A stretch of 32,711 bases of DNA from Smithella sp. SCADC. GTDB lineage: Bacteria; Desulfobacterota; Syntrophia; Syntrophales; Smithellaceae. The stretch is from contig JQDQ01000179.1 of the NCBI GenBank assembly GCA_000747625.2, positions 1 to 32,711 of the forward strand, written 5' to 3'. This document shows, piece by piece, positions 19,460 to 28,564 of this stretch. The notes below the pieces were generated by a model that saw only the letters and a list, made by a program, of their open reading frames with translations, made no database searches and was not told the DNA's origin. Position 1 is the stretch's first letter. The number at the start of each line of letters is the position of its first letter. A program made the translations under genes and the position numbers.

Positions 19460-20356
19460 ATGACGGTAGAAATGCACATTTGCGGTATTTGCGCCTGGCG
19501 CAGGGAATGTCAAAAAAGGTTTAAATTAGAAAAGGACTCCTTGATTGGAAGCTATTGCCCTGATTACACAAGGGACTTATCTATTAAAGCAACGGTTTCT
19601 AATGAAGGGGAAGATAAACAAACAATCATGGACCAGATGGTTTCGCAGCAATTGGATAAGTGGCGTAAACTGCTGGACAAAGTTTTAAAACAGGGAATCA
19701 AAATAGAGAATTTCCAAGGTGGTCCGGTAATTACTATATCGAGGGAGCCGGGAAGCGGTGGAAGTGAAATTTCAAGAAGGCTGTCGAAGGCTCTAAAATT
19801 GGACCTGATCGGCGGCCAGATAATTCAGCATGTTGCGGACAGTGCCAAGATGAGCAGAAAGGTAATACAATCTCTGGATGAAAGAGAAGTAACCTTCAGG
19901 GAAACACTTCTGTCTTCTTTGTTTGGAGAAAATCGTCCCTGGCCGGGGGAATATTTACAGCATCTGACTAAAGTAGTGGGAACTATTGGAGCCTTCGGCA
20001 ATGTAATTATGGTTGGCAGGGGCGCAAGTTATGTTCTGCCGCGGCAAAGGACATTCAAGGTCAGAATAATTGCTCCTATAGAATTAAGAATCAGACATTT
20101 TATGGATGACAGAGGATATACAAAAGCCGAGGCGGAACAATATATCGTTAAAACGGAAAATAACCGCAGGGCGTTCGTAAGAAAGTATTTTAATGCTGAT
20201 CTCACCGATCCCGCACACTATGATATGGTCATCAATACAGAGAGAATAACAATGGAAGGAGCGACTGAAGCAATCATTGTCGCCTTCAGTCAGAGAAGGA
20301 AGCGATCGCATCCATCATTTCAGCATTCGGAAAAGAAGGAGGAATTGATAGCTTAA
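19460..20356 (+). CDS. Cytidylate kinase-like protein with Cys-rich N-terminus
   Basis: A 298-aa protein. The first about 30 residues form a cysteine cluster (CGICAWRRECQKRF..C, Cys at about 7, 10, 16 and 30) of unknown purpose, perhaps a metal site. From about residue 90 a nucleotide-kinase domain begins with ITISREPGSGGSEISRRLSK (P-loop about 95-103), followed by segments fitting the cytidylate-kinase-like family (GRGASYVLP, RVIAP-like VRIIAPIELRIRHFM, then YDMVINTERI). Such proteins are common in Desulfobacterota and their substrates are mostly unproven; a true CMP kinase lacks the Cys head. I chose the ATG at 19460 because GGAAGG lies just upstream; a TTG at 19433 would add nine residues. 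It follows atpG by about 40 bp and could be co-transcribed. Confidence 0.82.
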   Translation: MTVEMHICGICAWRRECQKRFKLEKDSLIGSYCPDYTRDLSIKATVSNEGEDKQTIMDQMVSQQLDKWRKLLDKVLKQGIKIENFQGGPVITISREPGSGGSEISRRLSKALKLDLIGGQIIQHVADSAKMSRKVIQSLDEREVTFRETLLSSLFGENRPWPGEYLQHLTKVVGTIGAFGNVIMVGRGASYVLPRQRTFKVRIIAPIELRIRHFMDDRGYTKAEAEQYIVKTENNRRAFVRKYFNADLTDPAHYDMVINTERITMEGATEAIIVAFSQRRKRSHPSFQHSEKKEELIA

Positions 20357-20545
20357 AATATTAAATGGGAAGAAATTCAAATGAGTCATATCGGGAAGAC
20401 AGATCTTGATGCCTGCTGATTCAAGACATGGTTATTTGCAATTTTCCATGAAATCTTCTCCATCGATTATGGTCTTTCGCTAAGATTTAAGGAAAGTTTC
20501 TTTTGCCAGCAGCAGATATTTGGATGCTTGATTGTGAGCATGCAT

Positions 20546-20728
20546 TCATGTCGTTATGCTTTCGTTAATTGATTTTAGATACTCAAGACAAGTATCGCAT
20601 TTCTGAATTTGCGCATTAATGGCTTCTTTTACTCCCATACAAAACCCTTCTGAATTTCTTTTCATATTTTTGTATTCTCTTTTTTTTCCTTCTATAATTT
20701 CAATTGCAAAAATAAGATTTTCATTCAT
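20546..20728 (-). CDS. Small hypothetical protein (60 aa)
   Basis: A short minus-strand frame (MNENLIFAIEIIEGKKREYKN..) with a strong ribosome-binding site (GGAGGAAC) at the right distance from the ATG at 20728; an upstream in-frame ATG at 20743 sits before that site. The product is charged and helical with three Cys, two as CDTC near residue 46. I do not recognise it. It lies 130 bp beyond the end of the Ner-like gene on the same strand. Confidence 0.45.
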   Translation of the reverse strand: MNENLIFAIEIIEGKKREYKNMKRNSEGFCMGVKEAINAQIQKCDTCLEYLKSINESITT

Positions 20729-20858
20729 GACCAGTTCCTCCATCTCTTTAAAAATAACCGTTTGCGCTGATCAGCCTGGTTTTCTGTTTTTAGTCATTGA
20801 AAAGCCTTTTTGATTAAGTTATAAAGTGGCCATGAAAACGCGATTCTTAAGAATTGGT

Positions 20859-21131
20859 TTATGTTTCCTTGCGATGGCCTTGGCAAAAGGGCCTTCCTGC
20901 TTTGCGTGGACCGCCCAAAAGATAAGGGTTTGGCCAAATGCGTTTAATGTCAATTCCAATTTTTTGGGCAATGTGTTCCCGGACGCGATGAGAAGCGCGA
21001 CCCTCAATTACGCTATAAACAGTTTCATTGGATACTCCGAGATCGCGGGCAATAGATGCTTGCCTGACGTCGGCATCCAACAAAGCCTTCCGGATATCGT
21101 TGGGTTTCATGTTTGGGGGAATTTTTTTCAT
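20859..21131 (-). CDS. Ner/Nlp-like winged helix-turn-helix DNA-binding protein
   Basis: A 90-aa protein of the Ner family, small regulators first known from Mu-like phages (Ner) and E. coli SfsB/Nlp. The typical order is seen: MKPNDIRKALLDADVRQASI, then the HTH (ARDLGVSNETVYSVIEGRAS) and HRVREHIAQKIG..IKRIWPNPYL. A clear ribosome-binding site (AAGGAG) precedes the ATG. It is transcribed away from a second HTH gene at 21338, with a 206-bp AT-rich intergenic segment between them. This head-to-head arrangement is like a phage immunity switch, although no other phage genes are nearby. Confidence 0.85.
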   Translation of the reverse strand: MKKIPPNMKPNDIRKALLDADVRQASIARDLGVSNETVYSVIEGRASHRVREHIAQKIGIDIKRIWPNPYLLGGPRKAGRPFCQGHRKET

Positions 21132-21337
21132 TGTTAAAAACTCCTTTTTTTGACTTAAAAATTACAATATTGAATGTGATTATAAATCAAATATTTAATT
21201 ATGTCAAGTAAATTTTAATCTTAGCAGTTAAATATTTTTACGAGTGCGTTTTGTTAATTATAAGTTGTTGAAAGTATTTAAAATAAAGCAGATTAACGGT
21301 TTTGTTACAACAAAAAAATAGACAATTCAGGTAATTT
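21132..21337. promoter_or_regulatory. AT-rich divergent promoter region between two HTH genes
   Basis: This 206-bp segment separates the Ner-like gene (minus) from the HTH gene (plus) and must hold both promoters. It is very AT-rich with several TATAAT-like words, so individual boxes cannot be assigned with confidence. No perfect long palindrome was seen. Confidence 0.4.
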
Positions 21338-21898
21338 ATGGTAGATGATGAATTAAAAAATCGCACTAGATGGGCAATAAATTACGTTTGCCAAAGTGAT
21401 AAATTAACTAATGAGTCTTTGAGTGATCTTTTAAAGATAAACACCAGTAATATTAGTCAATATCGCGCTAAAAGAATACGTCCCAGCGCTGAATTCATGA
21501 AAGTGTTTTGCAATCGCTTTGACTTCAGTGAAGCTTGGTTTCTTTCTGGACAAGGTGAACCATTCCGGGGAGCGCGAAAAAAATATGAAGAAATCTGCGG
21601 ACCGCCAGAACATGGTGCGGTATGTGAAACTATGGATTCCTATAATACGACCACGCAAAAAATAAATATTGAGGAAGCGATAGGCAAAACTTATAAAATT
21701 CTAAATGCAGGCACATCTCTGTCAATTGTTCTGTATATGAACATTCAACAATTTGCCATTGCGTTGGAAGGTAGTCAGGCATTACAATTATGCCAGGAGC
21801 AAATTTTTGATTTACAAAAGCAACTTAATGAACTTAAACAACAAGTGAATCATTTAAATACAAGTCCTGTAATTGCCAGGAAGCAACGGGATGAGTAG
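21338..21898 (+). CDS. HTH transcriptional regulator with C-terminal coiled coil
   Basis: A 186-aa protein. Residues about 10-70 form a lambda-repressor-type HTH (LSDLLKINTSNISQYRAKRIRPSAEFMKVFCNRFDFSEAWFLSGQGEP), with the phrase ending in WFLSGQGEP that is common in phage CI-like repressors. The usual LexA-type peptidase domain is missing; the C-terminus is helical (AIGKTYKILN.., then LCQEQIFDLQKQLNELKQQVNHL, a coiled coil about 145-172) and may serve dimerisation. The start has only a weak ribosome-binding site (CAGGT). It probably regulates the divergent Ner-like gene and itself. Confidence 0.75.
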   Translation: MVDDELKNRTRWAINYVCQSDKLTNESLSDLLKINTSNISQYRAKRIRPSAEFMKVFCNRFDFSEAWFLSGQGEPFRGARKKYEEICGPPEHGAVCETMDSYNTTTQKINIEEAIGKTYKILNAGTSLSIVLYMNIQQFAIALEGSQALQLCQEQIFDLQKQLNELKQQVNHLNTSPVIARKQRDE

Positions 21899-21994
21899 AT
21901 TAAAAAAACAAATTCTTTTCTTTATGTTCTTAAAGTAATTATTAATCCGCGGGAAAATAAAAGGGATAATTTCTCTGTTTCTGGTATTTTAAAT

Positions 21995-22081
21995 TGGTGC
22001 CGGAGCTCGGAATCGAACCGAGATGTCCTTGCGAACGGGGGATTTTGAGTCCCCTGCGTCTACCAGTTTCACCACTCCGGC
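21995..22081 (-). tRNA. tRNA-Leu (anticodon CAA)
   Basis: An 87-nt class II tRNA with acceptor arms GCCGGAG and CTCCGGC, an anticodon stem GGGGA/TCCCC around the loop CTCAAAA (anticodon CAA, reading UUG), a variable arm, a T-loop GGTTCGATTCC and an encoded CCA end. Confidence 0.95.
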
Positions 22082-22185
22082 ACGGGCGCGATTATATAGA
22101 CGGGATACAAAATGTCAAGTTAAAATCTGTTGACAATCAATTATGGCCTGTGTTAATGGGCTACACAATTAGTCAATAGTTTACT

Positions 22186-22261
<76 letters not shown>

Positions 22262-22266
22262 AAAAA

Positions 22267-22305
22267 TTAAAGGGGACGGTTGGATGAAAACCATCCCCTT
22301 TTTAC
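22267..22305. terminator. Bidirectional intrinsic terminator between tRNA-Ala and ppiD-like gene
   Basis: Arms AAAGGGGACGGTT and AACCATCCCCTTT (one C/A mismatch) surround a short loop, followed by T-runs on the plus strand and preceded by A-runs that become T-runs on the minus strand. It lies between two convergent units. Confidence 0.75.
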
Positions 22306-22306
22306 A

Positions 22307-23902
22307 TTATAAATCTTCTACTTGTTTTTTAATCTTAATCCTTTTTTCCTTGATCATGGCTGTTTTATTGCCTTCCAGCCACGTCTGTATGGCTTCTTCT
22401 CTTTTGATGGAAATCAGTATTTTTTGGTACATAGTTTTTTTTGCTTCAAAATCTTTCTCATCCAGCTTGCTCACATCTTTAAGTTTTAATATTACATAAG
22501 TATTGTTGATGAGAAGCGGCTTTTCCGCATATGGTTTTTGGGCTGAGAGCTGAAAAAGAACATCAGCCGCATTCTCGCTGGATCCCAACTGGGGAATAGT
22601 ATTGCCGGGCTGGAAGAATCCTGTTTCGTTAACTTTCAAACCATTTTCTTTGGCGATTTTATCCAGAGTTTCCCCTGACTTTATTTTCTCTAAAATTGAC
22701 TGCGCTTCTTTTTGGGCAAGAATCTGTATTTCGCTTTCTATAAAGCGGCTCCTGACTTCATTTTCTATGGCGCTCAGTTTCGGCACGTAAGCTGGTTTTC
22801 TATCAATAACTTTCAAAAGATAATAGCCATTTTCGGCAACAAGGACTTTACTGATTTCATCTTTCTGCAAATCTAAAACTACGGGTGCAAAATTTTTAAT
22901 GGATGTAAATTCCTGCGGGGGCTTATTAATCGGGAAAAATTCTACATTGTTAATTTTTAAATTATTTTTATTGCCATAGGCATCAATATTATCTTCTTGA
23001 TAGATAATGTCATGAGCCTTTTTCGCCTCGGAGTAAGCGTTTTGTATTCCCCTTGTTTTCTTTAATTCTTTAACTATTGCACCCTTAGCATCGTCCAACG
23101 ATAATTGTTTGCCGTCTTTCGTCTTATATTTGTCTTTGTAGCTGCCGTAATAGCCTCTAATATCGGAATCACTGATATTTGGCGGAAAAGAATCGCCCGC
23201 GAAAAATAAATATTTAAATTTCATTTGTTCGGCGACACGAAATATATTGCTGTTACTCTTTAGATAATCTTCCAATTCGGTTTGGGTCGGGGTAATTTTC
23301 TTTTTGATATCTTTTCCGGAAATTTGCACGAAATTAATGTTAATTTTTTGGTTCTGCAAAGCGTACAAGTCGTAAATTTCCTGATCGGAAATTTTAATGC
23401 CTTCACGCACAATCATTCCAATTTTATTCGCGATCATATCGCCTTTTTGGAGAGCTTCGAAATCTTCGGCGGAGAGTCTATTATAGCGAAGTATTTGCTG
23501 GTATTTGCGTTCATCAAATACACCGTTTGTCTGCAATACCGGCATCGACATGATCGTATTTCTTAATTCCTCGTCGGAAACTTGAATCTTTAAATCTGCG
23601 GCTTTGGCAGAGATAATATACCGGTTCAGCAAATCATTATATGCTTTTCGTTTGAGATCCATTTTCTTGAGTATCTCGGGAGTAAGTTTTTCGCCTAAGC
23701 GAAGTTGTGTCATCTCCAGCAGTTTTTCGTATTCGTTATGAAATTCGGCGCCACTGATTATTTTTTTATCGACGATGGCAATTGCGTCTGCGGTGCGGCT
23801 GCCTCTGCTGGAACCGAAGTAAAGAACAAAAACAAGAATAATGATTCCTATAACGGCAATCATGAACCAGCCGCGTGCATGTTCGCGGAAAAACTTCAGC
23901 AT
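22307..23902 (-). CDS. Membrane-anchored SurA/PpiD-type peptidyl-prolyl isomerase
   Basis: A 531-aa periplasmic folding factor. One N-terminal membrane anchor (about 13-30, FMIAVIGIIILVFVLYFG) is followed by a SurA-N/PpiD chaperone region (KIISGAEFHNEYEKLLE.., DLLNRYIISAKAADLKIQVSDEEL) and parvulin-like segments (about 290-430; NGYYLLKVIDRKPAYVP and LDKIAKENGLKVNETGFFQPGNTIPQLG). The total is shorter than E. coli PpiD (623 aa), and only weak matches to the second parvulin core can be seen. It should help outer-membrane and periplasmic proteins fold. It stands alone on the minus strand, divergent from mreB with 185 bp between them. Confidence 0.85.
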   Translation of the reverse strand: MLKFFREHARGWFMIAVIGIIILVFVLYFGSSRGSRTADAIAIVDKKIISGAEFHNEYEKLLEMTQLRLGEKLTPEILKKMDLKRKAYNDLLNRYIISAKAADLKIQVSDEELRNTIMSMPVLQTNGVFDERKYQQILRYNRLSAEDFEALQKGDMIANKIGMIVREGIKISDQEIYDLYALQNQKININFVQISGKDIKKKITPTQTELEDYLKSNSNIFRVAEQMKFKYLFFAGDSFPPNISDSDIRGYYGSYKDKYKTKDGKQLSLDDAKGAIVKELKKTRGIQNAYSEAKKAHDIIYQEDNIDAYGNKNNLKINNVEFFPINKPPQEFTSIKNFAPVVLDLQKDEISKVLVAENGYYLLKVIDRKPAYVPKLSAIENEVRSRFIESEIQILAQKEAQSILEKIKSGETLDKIAKENGLKVNETGFFQPGNTIPQLGSSENAADVLFQLSAQKPYAEKPLLINNTYVILKLKDVSKLDEKDFEAKKTMYQKILISIKREEAIQTWLEGNKTAMIKEKRIKIKKQVEDL

Positions 23903-24003
23903 AAAATCACCTCGAAAAGATAATGAATTTGTAAAATGACAAATAAAACTTTTGTCTTATTATTATAGTCATTTGCAAAATGCAAACATAATTTAAAAAG
24001 GCG

Positions 24004-24032
24004 TTGATTAGGATAATGAAATACGGTATAGA
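24004..24032 (+). promoter_or_regulatory. Possible sigma70 promoter of mreBCD-mrdA
   Basis: TTGATT (24004-24009) and TATAGA (24027-24032) are spaced by exactly 17 bp, giving a start near 24039 and a leader of about 49 nt before mreB with its ribosome-binding site AGGAGG. Each box has two mismatches, so this is a candidate only. Confidence 0.45.
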
Positions 24033-24087
24033 AAATCACTCTGTGGGGAAAGTCATTATATTAATTTGTGAAAAAACAGGAGGATAA

Positions 24088-25125
<1,038 letters not shown>

Positions 25126-25207
25126 AAAACGTCCGGGACATAATACAATTTATTGCGGCAGATAGCGTTCGATGCAGCGTTATAATTATTTTCCTGTTGG
25201 GTAAAAA

Positions 25208-26041
25208 ATGTTTTTTTTAAGGAAATACAAAACAGCTATCTTGATCATTGCTCTTCTTGCCATTGCCCTGATGATGCTTTCAGTTAACTTAAAGTATGGG
25301 GCAGAAAGAGGTTTTTTCAGCAAAATCGTATTACAGGCAGTTGCGCCCGTGCAAAAAGGCTTGAACGCTTCCATCAAAAGTATCAGAGATGCCTGGCTGC
25401 GCTACATTTTTCTGGTTGGCATTGAAGAAGAAAATAAAAATTTAAAAAAGAAGATCAACGAACTCAAATCGGTCATAATTTCATATCAAGAGGGCTACCT
25501 GGAAGCACAAAGACTAAAAAAGCTTCTATCTCTTACAGATGATTATAATTACAATTTTATTCCCGCGCGAGTCATTGGCCGGGAACAGGCTGCGCTTTCC
25601 AAGACGATATTGATTAATAAAGGCACAGTTCAAGGACTGAAGGCCGGCATGCCGGTCGTCGTGCCTCCGGGTTTAATCGGCCGTCTGGTTAATGTTTCCT
25701 GGCATGCCTCCAAAGTGCTACTGTTTATCGATGAAAACAGTAATATTGACGCTATTGTGCAGCGGACGCGAATGCAGGGAATTATCAGTGGCGCAGGTTC
25801 CCGCGGTCTCATATTAAAATATATTTCTAAAACTCAGGATGTTCAGGAAGGAGACGTAATTGTTTCTTCCGGCATGGGTGGAGTATTTCCCAAGGGTTTG
25901 CTGATTGGTCAAGTCAGTCATGTTGACCGGCTGGAGGCCAGCCTTTTTTTGAAAATTAATGTCGCTCCGTTCGTTGATTTTTCCAAATTGGAAGAAGTAC
26001 TGGTTTTGGCTTCCCCGGAAAATAAGACTAAACAACAATGA
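25208..26041 (+). CDS. mreC: Rod shape-determining protein MreC
   Basis: A 277-aa protein with one N-terminal membrane helix (about 7-25), a coiled coil (about 70-105, EENKNLKKKINELKSVIISYQEG) and the beta-rich MreC domain (PARVIGREQ.., INKGTVQGLKAGMPVVVPPGLIGRLVNVS, GDVIVSSGMGGVFPKGLLIGQV). It links MreB to the periplasmic synthase PBP2. The start, 82 bp after mreB, has a weak ribosome-binding site; the end overlaps mreD by 4 nt (ATGA). Confidence 0.95.
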   Translation: MFFLRKYKTAILIIALLAIALMMLSVNLKYGAERGFFSKIVLQAVAPVQKGLNASIKSIRDAWLRYIFLVGIEEENKNLKKKINELKSVIISYQEGYLEAQRLKKLLSLTDDYNYNFIPARVIGREQAALSKTILINKGTVQGLKAGMPVVVPPGLIGRLVNVSWHASKVLLFIDENSNIDAIVQRTRMQGIISGAGSRGLILKYISKTQDVQEGDVIVSSGMGGVFPKGLLIGQVSHVDRLEASLFLKINVAPFVDFSKLEEVLVLASPENKTKQQ

Positions 26042-26532
26042 TTTATTATTTATTACTGCCATTTTTATCGATAATATTAGTAATCCTGCAATCAACTATT
26101 ACTGATGTAATTTTTTCCGGCCGGTTGGTTTTTGAGTTGTCGTTAATAGTTGTTATTTATGCCGGATTTCGTCTTGATTTAGCCCGGGGCGCGGTCCTGG
26201 CATTCATTACCGGATTTGTATTTGATTGTGTTGCCGGTTCAATGCCGGGATTATTTACTTTTATTTATGTCGTCATTTTTTTATTTTCATTTTTTGCTTC
26301 GAGCCGGCTGGCTGCTGAAAAAATATATATCATTGTCTTGTTTAGTTTTTTTTGCGCTTTTCTGGAAGACCTTATGGTTATCTTATTTTATTATTTAGCC
26401 TTTAAATATGATGTATTGATGAACCTATATTTTGTTCTTTTGCCGAAGTCTCTGATTGCCGGCCTGTTTGCTCCCGTATTTTTTTATATGATGCGCCGGG
26501 TGGAGGTGTTTTTTTATGAAAAAACAGCCTAA
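26038..26532 (+). CDS. mreD: Rod shape-determining protein MreD
   Basis: A 164-aa hydrophobic protein with about five membrane segments, of the usual MreD length, with the conserved pattern of acidic and basic residues in the loops (LDLARGAVLAFITGFVFDCVAGS). It overlaps mreC by 4 nt and mrdA by 17 nt, so the three are translationally coupled. Position and length decide the call more than sequence. Confidence 0.9.
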   Translation: MIYYLLLPFLSIILVILQSTITDVIFSGRLVFELSLIVVIYAGFRLDLARGAVLAFITGFVFDCVAGSMPGLFTFIYVVIFLFSFFASSRLAAEKIYIIVLFSFFCAFLEDLMVILFYYLAFKYDVLMNLYFVLLPKSLIAGLFAPVFFYMMRRVEVFFYEKTA

Positions 26533-28363
26533 CCTGTTAAACGGTCAGGAGCCACCCGAGTTCAGACAGAAATTTAAAATAGCCGGATATGTTTTGTTGA
26601 TTGCCCTTTCCATTCTGCTTGCCAGGCTGGGATATTTACAAATTGTCAAAGGAGCGGAATACAGGCAGAAATCGGAAAATAATTCTGTTCGTTTTCGGAA
26701 TCTCAAGCCTCTGCGCGGTCTGATCATGGACCGTAACGGCGTTGTTCTTGTCGATAACATGCCTTCCTTTGACGTTATTTACATACCCAACAAAAAAAAA
26801 GGCAACGAATTATCGATTGAGAAACTTAAAAACCTCTATCGAAATAAATCGCTGGAGTTTTTATACGATCAGTCTATTTCTAAAAACGCCAAACCATATT
26901 CACCAATCAAATTAGAAAAAAATGTGAGCATGGAAAAAGTTGCTCTGATCGAAACCAATGCATTGGATTTGCCGGGCATATATGTTGATGTATCGCCGAT
27001 TCGCTTGTATCTGGATGGAGAAATGCTTGCTCCGGTCATCGGCTACACGGGAGAAATCAGCAAGGAAGATCTGGAAAAAAGTGAAGGCCGATACGCTTAC
27101 GGCGATGTTTTGGGAAAACACGGCGTGGAAAAAAAATTCGATTCTTACATGCGTGGCCGCCGTGGAGCGGAACTGGTAGAGGTAAATGTATACGGAAAAG
27201 AAATAAAAAATCTGGGACGGATTGATCCGGTCTCCGGTTACAATATCGTGTTGAACCTTGACGCTGATTTGCAGAAAGCGACAGGAGAGGCTCTTGCAGG
27301 CAGATCCGGAGCGGCTGTTGTTCTGGATGTGCGCGATGGTTCGGTCCTGGCTATGTTCAGCGCGCCTTCTTTTGACCCTAATTTATTCAACAGCGGGATT
27401 TCTTATGAACAATGGGACAAACTGCAAAACAATCCATTGGCTCCTTTATCCAATAAGGCGATTTCCGGGCAATATCCTCCCGGTTCAACCTACAAACTTA
27501 TTGTTGCCGCCGCCGCTTTGGAAGAAGGTGTTATTACTCCCGAGACAAAAGTATTTTGCAATGGTTCTTTTACTCTGGGCAACCGTACTTATCGTTGTTG
27601 GAAGAAAGGTGGGCATGGATGGGTCGATCTTCATCAGGCCATTGTTGAATCGTGTGATGTATATTTCTATACAGTGGGGAAAATGCTCGGAGTGGACAAA
27701 ATAGCCGAATACGCAAAACGTTTCGGTCTGGGAGGAATAGCCGGCATTGATTTGCCTAATGAAAAAGGCGGACTGGTGCCTACGAAAGAATGGAAATTAA
27801 AACGGAAGAAAAGTCTCTGGCAGATGGGGGAAACGATATCCATATCCATCGGGCAAGGATTTAATTTGGTCACTCCGCTGCAACTGGCCAATGCATACAG
27901 CGCTTTTGCCAATGGAGGCACTTTGTGGCGGCCGCGTTTAGTCAAGTACATCGAATCTACAGATGGGAAAATATATAAGGAATTTTTACCGGAAAAAGAA
28001 GGTGAATTAAATTTAAATCCGAAAACAATTGAGATTCTGAACAGTGCCTTATGGGGCGTGGTTAACGAACCCGGCGGCACCGGTAAAAACGCAAAATTAT
28101 CAGGTATTGATGTCTGCGGCAAGACGGGAACTTCACAGGTTCTTGGTTTGCCGCAAAATGAAATAGCCCGCCGGGCGAAAAGGCTTGCCGCTTTTCAGAA
28201 AGATCATGCTTTATTTGCTTGCTATGCTCCATTGAAAAATCCGGAAATAGCAGTTGCGGTTATTTTGGAAAATGCCGGCGGCGGCGGCGCGGTTGCTGCT
28301 CCGGTTGCCCGTAAAATTTTGAGCGCGTATTTTGAAGGAAAGAAAAAAGACAAGAAACAGTGA
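26516..28363 (+). CDS. mrdA: Penicillin-binding protein 2 (peptidoglycan transpeptidase)
   Basis: Class B PBP of 615 aa, the cross-linking enzyme of side-wall growth. One N-terminal membrane helix (about 24-42), a dimerisation domain (RPLRGLIMDRNG-like LKPLRGLIMDRNG, about 65-75) and a transpeptidase domain with all three motifs: SxxK as STYK (324-327), SxD as SCD (379-381) and KTG (536-538). All catalytic residues are intact. The C-terminus (KKKDKKQ) is basic. In most relatives rodA follows as the glycosyltransferase partner; here it does not. Confidence 0.96.
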   Translation: MKKQPNLLNGQEPPEFRQKFKIAGYVLLIALSILLARLGYLQIVKGAEYRQKSENNSVRFRNLKPLRGLIMDRNGVVLVDNMPSFDVIYIPNKKKGNELSIEKLKNLYRNKSLEFLYDQSISKNAKPYSPIKLEKNVSMEKVALIETNALDLPGIYVDVSPIRLYLDGEMLAPVIGYTGEISKEDLEKSEGRYAYGDVLGKHGVEKKFDSYMRGRRGAELVEVNVYGKEIKNLGRIDPVSGYNIVLNLDADLQKATGEALAGRSGAAVVLDVRDGSVLAMFSAPSFDPNLFNSGISYEQWDKLQNNPLAPLSNKAISGQYPPGSTYKLIVAAAALEEGVITPETKVFCNGSFTLGNRTYRCWKKGGHGWVDLHQAIVESCDVYFYTVGKMLGVDKIAEYAKRFGLGGIAGIDLPNEKGGLVPTKEWKLKRKKSLWQMGETISISIGQGFNLVTPLQLANAYSAFANGGTLWRPRLVKYIESTDGKIYKEFLPEKEGELNLNPKTIEILNSALWGVVNEPGGTGKNAKLSGIDVCGKTGTSQVLGLPQNEIARRAKRLAAFQKDHALFACYAPLKNPEIAVAVILENAGGGGAVAAPVARKILSAYFEGKKKDKKQ

Positions 28364-28375
28364 ATAGTGAACGAT

Positions 28376-28410
28376 ACCCACCCCTCACTAAGGGAGGGCT
28401 GGGGTGTATT
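28376..28410. terminator. Hairpin after mrdA
   Basis: An imperfect stem formed by CACCCCTC and GAGGGctGGGGTG follows mrdA by about 15 bp. It lacks a clear T-run directly after it, so it may be a weak terminator or a repeat unit instead. Confidence 0.35.
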
Positions 28411-28564
28411 GAGAAAAAAAAGAAGTAATTAAGTTTTAAGTAATTAAGGGTTGAGTAGTTACCTGAATCTTGCGCGCGTTTATAAAAAAATCAAATGAAC
28501 CATATGGGCAACCTGTTGTATAAAGGGATGCACAAACAAACCCAAAACAACAGGAGGTACCCAT

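Noticed and set aside
20826-21137. Plus-strand frame whose start resembles a signal peptide (MAMKTRFLRIGLCFLAMALA)
   Set aside because: It lies antisense over the Ner-like gene, whose minus-strand product has a clear family match and ribosome-binding site.
21994-22179. Frame starting MVPELGIEPR
   Set aside because: It is the translation of a tRNA gene, a well-known false protein.
23940-23990. TATAAT-like word and a TTTGCA/TGCAAA palindrome upstream of the ppiD-like gene
   Set aside because: A TATAAT is visible on the minus strand but no -35 box lies at a usable distance, so no promoter is claimed.
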